Assembly: GCA_043720395.1 (NCBI GenBank)
Contig: JAYSSR010000096.1
Span: forward strand, 62,001 to 126,000
Length of the DNA: 64,000 nucleotides
Origin: JANOYY01 sp043720395
GTDB taxonomy: Bacteria > Actinomycetota > Acidimicrobiia > Acidimicrobiales > JANYDT01
Direction of reading: 5' to 3'
Below the pieces are notes generated by a model. It made no database searches. It was not told the origin of the DNA and saw nothing but the letters and a program-made list of their open reading frames with translations. The position numbers and the translations under genes were made by a program. Shown here one piece after another: positions 60,573 to 64,000 of this stretch (position 1 is its first letter; each line of letters opens with the position of its first letter).

Positions 60573-61475
60573 TCAGCGTCCGTAGGTCGTGTGCGTAGGT
60601 AGGAGTGAGTCGTAGCGGCGGCCGGTGTGTTGGACCCACCAGCGTTGCGTTCGTTTCAATCGCAGGGCGACCGGAAACAGTTTGCGGTCCGCTTCGAACA
60701 TCGCTCGGGCGGTGACGGGATCGACCTTGATCGCTAGTTGGTGTCGCGCCGTGGTGACCGTGGCGTCGACCCATGCGTCCAGGCCCTCCTTGTAGAGGTT
60801 GCACGCGAAGTCGGTGAGAGCGCCTTCGACGCTCGTGAATCGCAGGATGACCTTCGACAGTTCACGCTTGAGAAGTGGTCGAACGATTGCCGGGAATTCT
60901 TGCAGGAACGTCGCGGAGTCATACGTCAGATCCTGGCAATTCGCATCGAGAATGAAGGGCGACGTCACATCGAGCTGCGACGCCGTGGTGCCATCCCAGT
61001 GCCAATTGGCGGCCTGGCAATCGAAGCCGAATCGCTCATCGACGACCTTGGACGTTGCGTCGATAACTGCCCGAATGAACGGGTGGTCGGCGGCTGGCTC
61101 GGTCGATCGCAGGACGTTGCTGCCAATGTCCGCCGGATCGAGCACCGGTTGGCAGTGGTAGACGACCGGTCGCCCGTCGTCGCGAACGATGGTGCGAATC
61201 GTCGTCGGGACCATTGCGATGCCCCTGCTGCTCAGTCGCTCGGCGAATGCGTCGCATGCGGCGACGTAGCCCGCGGCGAGAGCGGGTGTGCGGAACGGCT
61301 GTACCCGCTTGAGAGCGATGGTCGAATCGTCGGTCGGCCACCCGAGCACGATCGACACCTCGCCGTGGCCGAGTAGCCGCAGGCCGTCGGCGCTGCCCGT
61401 GCGGATCGCGTCGGTGACCCGGCGCTCGACCTCGGCAAGATCCAGCGGTTCGTCATGGTCACCGAGCACCGGCAC
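60573..61475 (-). CDS. Kinase-fold-like protein, unknown
   Basis: A protein of about 300 residues. The N-terminal part has a glycine loop and lysine as in small-molecule kinases (LRLLGHGEVSIVLGW, then TIALKRVQPF); later come FDCQAANWHWDG and LDVTSPFILD in place of the kinase catalytic and DFG-like loops. Catalytic function is unclear and I do not recognise the family with certainty (a DUF6206-like protein is possible). GTG 61475 is preferred because it overlaps the end of the GNAT gene; a longer ORF to 61607 runs through that gene. Confidence 0.7.
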   Translation of the reverse strand: MPVLGDHDEPLDLAEVERRVTDAIRTGSADGLRLLGHGEVSIVLGWPTDDSTIALKRVQPFRTPALAAGYVAACDAFAERLSSRGIAMVPTTIRTIVRDDGRPVVYHCQPVLDPADIGSNVLRSTEPAADHPFIRAVIDATSKVVDERFGFDCQAANWHWDGTTASQLDVTSPFILDANCQDLTYDSATFLQEFPAIVRPLLKRELSKVILRFTSVEGALTDFACNLYKEGLDAWVDATVTTARHQLAIKVDPVTARAMFEADRKLFPVALRLKRTQRWWVQHTGRRYDSLLPTHTTYGR

Positions 61476-62052
61476 CGGGCGCCCGCCACATTCCGGTGAG
61501 TTGCATAGCCTCGAGTTCCCATTGACCGAGTACCTCAAAGCCCCGGGAGCGGTAGTACGCGATGTCTTCGTCGGTTGCTGTTTCGAGGTACTGGCCGAGA
61601 CCTTCACTGTCGCACCGGTCCCGGAGGTTCGTCATGACCGCCATTCCGAGTCCCTGGCGCTGCCAATCGGGATGAGTCCCAAGGATGTTCAAATACCAGT
61701 GGGGCTCCGCAGGACGATGCGCTTGAAGTGTCGGACGAAGGACGCCAAGCCGTTCCAAAACGTCACTAGTCAAACGTGTTCGCAGGTCGGCAAGTTCCAT
61801 CGCGAGAGCCTCGGGCATCGACGGCATTTCCGGTGGTCCCCAAGCCGCAACGGCGACGCAGTCGTCGGTCGTCCACACCTCTCCGAGTTCGCACCACAGA
61901 AGGAACAAAATGCGATGCATGAGTTCGCCGGTTCCTGTTTCGTAGACGACGTCATCGGGAATCAGCCACCGGAAAAGCGGATCATTGGCGAAGGCTCTCA
62001 TCGCTGTCCGGGCAAGGCGATCGAGGTCGGTTCGTGTCGCTCGTCGAATCAC
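61459..62052 (-). CDS. GNAT-family N-acetyltransferase
   Basis: A 197-residue acetyltransferase: MIRRATRTDLDRLARTAMRAF at the start, PHWYLNILGTHPDWQRQGLGMAVM with the acetyl-CoA loop, and LETATDEDIAYYRSRGFEV. It matches the puromycin-acetyltransferase-like group in layout. Target unknown. It overlaps the kinase-like gene by 17 bases, so the two are probably co-expressed. Confidence 0.92.
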   Translation of the reverse strand: MIRRATRTDLDRLARTAMRAFANDPLFRWLIPDDVVYETGTGELMHRILFLLWCELGEVWTTDDCVAVAAWGPPEMPSMPEALAMELADLRTRLTSDVLERLGVLRPTLQAHRPAEPHWYLNILGTHPDWQRQGLGMAVMTNLRDRCDSEGLGQYLETATDEDIAYYRSRGFEVLGQWELEAMQLTGMWRAPGAGAR

Positions 62053-62595
62053 GCGAGGAGGTTACCCAAACGAACCTCGCGACGATATTCGCAGCAATCG
62101 ATTGCTCGCGTCGGCTTGGATGGATCACGAAAACGCAGGTGAAGGCCGGCCGCGAAACACCCGAGGCTTCGGAAGCCTCGCCCGATTTGGCACAGTCTGC
62201 CGATTGGCAGTCTGCTGTCGAGTTCGCACGTCAGCGTTGTTCGGGGTCCGAACAGCACACGTTGCTTGGGGGCTCGCTGAGTTCATGTGCATCGTCGAGC
62301 GCCAGCAACTTCCGCTTGCTTGTGATTCCGACCCGTGTCTCGTCGATTCGGGCGGGCCGCAGATCTCATGCTCCCTGGAAGATCGCTATTTCTCATGGTC
62401 ATTTGAGGAACTGCTCGATGACGCAGACGGTCATGTCGGTGTTGTTGTCGAGCGGATCGCTACGCAGATCGGCTGAGCCCCTGGCAGGCGGCTAAAAGCA
62501 CCCGGCGAGGGATGCCGTGACCGCAAGTGATGCTGCCCTCGACCTCGCCGAGGTCCGTGGTACCCGCCCAACCGAAGGCGTCTGAGGATTTCGAA
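62053..62595. other. Gap with no convincing gene
   Basis: Plus-strand ORFs here overlap the GNAT gene end and have no motif. One stretch ending at 62476 (FSWSFEELLDDADGHVG) looks somewhat protein-like and might be a fragment of a lost gene. No repeat or RNA gene seen. Confidence 0.45.
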
Positions 62596-63225
62596 TCATG
62601 CTGAGGTCGTCATCTCGACGCACCATTCGGCGAAGAAGGCACGCATCGCGGGTGCGTGACGTGGATCGCAGGGCAGTCGATCATCCGGGATTCGATCGAG
62701 CACGCGGAAGGAATCGGCGAGGTGTTGGCGGTCAAGTCCAAGGTCGATCTCGGCTGCCAGATCAAATACACGCTTCTTGCCGAACCGTGCGACAAGCGTA
62801 AATACGTCTACGAAGTCACGCGGCGCCGCACGATCGAAGAGGGCCAATAGCTTCCGCGCGGCGAGCTCGATTGGCGCAAGTGTCGGTCCGACTGGAGACA
62901 CAGTGCTCGGAAGCCGTGGCGGCGAGTCGACGGCAATATCCACCCGCACGAGTTCCGAATCGACGCGCACATCGAGCCTCCGAAACGTAGGCGTGGCCCG
63001 GATCTCAGCGAGACCCCATCCGACCCGGATTGCCATCGACTGAAAGGCGTCTGCGACGATTGCGACCTTCGATGAGTCGGCGGTGAAGAAATCGAGGTCC
63101 TCGGTAACTCGCTCAACCAGCTGTAGCGAGATCAACGCGGGACCGCCGACCAAAACGAATCCTTCCGCTTCGGGAAGAGCGAAGAAACGCAGCGGCAACA
63201 TCGAGCTGGCGCAAAGACAGCTCAC
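62596..63225 (-). CDS. AbiEii-like nucleotidyltransferase toxin
   Basis: A 209-residue protein with the nucleotidyltransferase motif FVLVGGPALISLQLVERVTEDLDFFT: a GG, then an acidic DLDFF pair. IDIAVDSPPR adds the third acidic region, and the ARKLLALFDRAAPRDFVDVF motif is typical of AbiEii/type IV toxins. GTG 63225 overlaps the XRE gene by four bases. Type IV AbiE toxins modify tRNA or other targets with nucleotides. Confidence 0.85.
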   Translation of the reverse strand: MSCLCASSMLPLRFFALPEAEGFVLVGGPALISLQLVERVTEDLDFFTADSSKVAIVADAFQSMAIRVGWGLAEIRATPTFRRLDVRVDSELVRVDIAVDSPPRLPSTVSPVGPTLAPIELAARKLLALFDRAAPRDFVDVFTLVARFGKKRVFDLAAEIDLGLDRQHLADSFRVLDRIPDDRLPCDPRHAPAMRAFFAEWCVEMTTSA

Positions 63226-63728
63226 CCATGCAGCACCGCATCGATCAGGGGCTGCCAGGCGGCGCGAACGTGGCGAGGAACGAACAGTTCCGGCCAGAGG
63301 TCAACCAACAGCGCGCCGTCGACGATCGCCTCAATGTCGGCCGGGAGACCTTCAGCGAGGACGATCTCATACGCCCTTCTCCGGTCGTCGCGGTCCGAAA
63401 GGTCGTACGATCGATTTCCGCTCCAAGCGACATGGTGCGGCATCTCGACCTTTGCGAACGCTCGAACTGGCTCAACGTGGGGCAGAGTCGACGGTACGGA
63501 GATCGTCTTGCGACCAATCCCGACGACTGACCACGTGGGCCGGTCAACGATCGCGAGGCGATGTCCCGTCGCTTCGATCAGACGCTCGGCAGTCTCGACA
63601 CGAGGGTCCTTCGCGCCAGCCTCGTAGGCGCACACGGCAGTACGCGACGTCCCCGCACGGGAGGCGAGTTCTTCCTGTGACAGGGCAGCGGAAGCGCGGG
63701 CGAATGCGATCAGTTCGGCGGCGCTCAT
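63222..63728 (-). CDS. XRE-family antitoxin/regulator
   Basis: A 168-residue protein with an N-terminal Cro/C1 helix-turn-helix (LIAFARASAALSQEELASRAGTSRTAVCAYEAGAKDP) and a C-terminal domain containing RRRAYEIVLAEGLPADIEAIVDG and LWPELFVPRHVRAAW, as in antitoxins partnered with AbiEii-type nucleotidyltransferases. It overlaps the toxin gene by four bases and has a palindrome three bases upstream of its start for autoregulation. Confidence 0.88.
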   Translation of the reverse strand: MSAAELIAFARASAALSQEELASRAGTSRTAVCAYEAGAKDPRVETAERLIEATGHRLAIVDRPTWSVVGIGRKTISVPSTLPHVEPVRAFAKVEMPHHVAWSGNRSYDLSDRDDRRRAYEIVLAEGLPADIEAIVDGALLVDLWPELFVPRHVRAAWQPLIDAVLHG

Positions 63729-63730
63729 AC

Positions 63731-63750
63731 TCGTATCTTATCAGATACGA
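63731..63750. promoter_or_regulatory. Operator palindrome of the toxin-antitoxin pair
   Basis: TCGTATCT-TATC-AGATACGA has perfect 8-base arms. It lies three bases upstream of the XRE start and overlaps the stop of the DUF2889 gene. Confidence 0.7.
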
Positions 63751-64000
63751 ATGTCAGGACCGGATGTTCTGACTTTTTCGACCTCGCGGAGTCCGAAACT
63801 CGTGCGATTTGTTGCGTTGAGGTGCCCGAGAAGGATCGGTACTTCTGCAAGGGCGCGCAACGCGTCGTTGAGGTGCGTGCATCCCTTCGATTTGGACAGC
63901 CGCTCCAGTACGACCGCTCGCAACTCGCTGAGGGGTGCGCCAACCACCGCGACGGCCGTGCCCATCGCGGATGGGCATTCCATGAACGGCAGCACGCGGG
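63741..64000 (-). CDS. DUF2889-like protein, C-terminal part
   Basis: The frame is open to the window edge, so the start lies beyond it. About 85 residues are visible, with the DUF2889 hallmark SKGCTHLNDALRALAEVP after FMECPSAMGTAVAVVGAPLSELR. Members cluster with steroid or aromatic catabolic genes in actinobacteria and have no known activity. Confidence 0.8.
   Translation of the reverse strand, partial: RVLPFMECPSAMGTAVAVVGAPLSELRAVVLERLSKSKGCTHLNDALRALAEVPILLGHLNATNRTSFGLREVEKVRTSGPDIRI

Noticed and set aside
1..64000. Beta-lactamase, CRISPR array, tRNA, rRNA or complete transposase
   Set aside because: None was found by reading both strands; short RNAs without strong motifs could have been missed.

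Overview
The window is GC-rich, densely coded bacterial DNA. Mycothiol-type DinB/maleylpyruvate-isomerase, NDMA-dependent alcohol dehydrogenase, F420-type luciferase-fold oxidoreductase, DUF2889, CsoR and many GTGA/ATGA gene overlaps point to an actinomycete. I suspect Acidimicrobiia (Ilumatobacter-like), but the sequence alone cannot prove this. No rRNA, tRNA, CRISPR array or complete insertion sequence was seen.

Layout. (1) 1-3046: the end of an FdrA-DUF1116-carbamate kinase operon, the allantoin/oxamate carbamoyl-transfer module. (2) 3.1-34 kb: a copper and envelope-stress island. Its left part is decaying: a copper P-type ATPase, a multicopper oxidase and a secreted PEP/pyruvate-binding-domain protein are all broken by frameshifts and internal deletions. 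The working parts are BlaI plus an M56 peptidase, TlpA-CcdA, two OmpR-type two-component systems, an intact multicopper oxidase, two L,D-transpeptidases, an M15 carboxypeptidase-like lipoprotein, a CopC-CopD fusion, a DUF305 protein, and a CsoR-controlled CopZ-CopA pair. (3) 33.9-35.2 kb: an isochorismatase-fold protein and an AbrB/PIN-type toxin-antitoxin pair. (4) 35.4-60.4 kb: a large catabolic region with a ring-hydroxylating dioxygenase, extradiol-type VOC enzyme, C-C hydrolase, hydratase, aldehyde dehydrogenase, P450, acyl-CoA ligase, thiolase-fold protein with DUF35 partner, acyl-CoA dehydrogenase, SDRs, enoyl-CoA hydratase, cyclase, luciferase-fold oxidoreductase and alcohol dehydrogenase. 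This looks like degradation of an aromatic or polycyclic (steroid/terpenoid-like) compound through CoA thioesters. (5) 60.5-64 kb: a kinase-like protein, a GNAT enzyme, an XRE/AbiEii toxin-antitoxin pair and a partial DUF2889 gene.

The strongest unifying signal is a dyad close to TACRACATNATGTYGTA. I found eleven reasonable copies or variants between 4.3 and 30.4 kb, mostly just upstream of genes for disulfide chemistry, L,D-transpeptidases, a DUF305-CopCD-M15 operon and membrane proteins. With the blaI-M56 pair inside the same island, this suggests a local BlaI/CopY-type regulon joining copper handling to cell-wall remodelling.

Second, a TlpA/ResA-like thioredoxin gene (23585-24181) has an in-frame TGA exactly where the first cysteine of CxxC should be, with both flanks intact and a potential hairpin just downstream: a candidate selenoprotein.

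Third, an orphan FtsX-type permease is fused to a secreted-lipase-like hydrolase (44751-48767). Several gaps in the catabolic region carry four-arm inverted-repeat elements (two forward, two reverse arms), one with interleaved arms that could form a pseudoknot.
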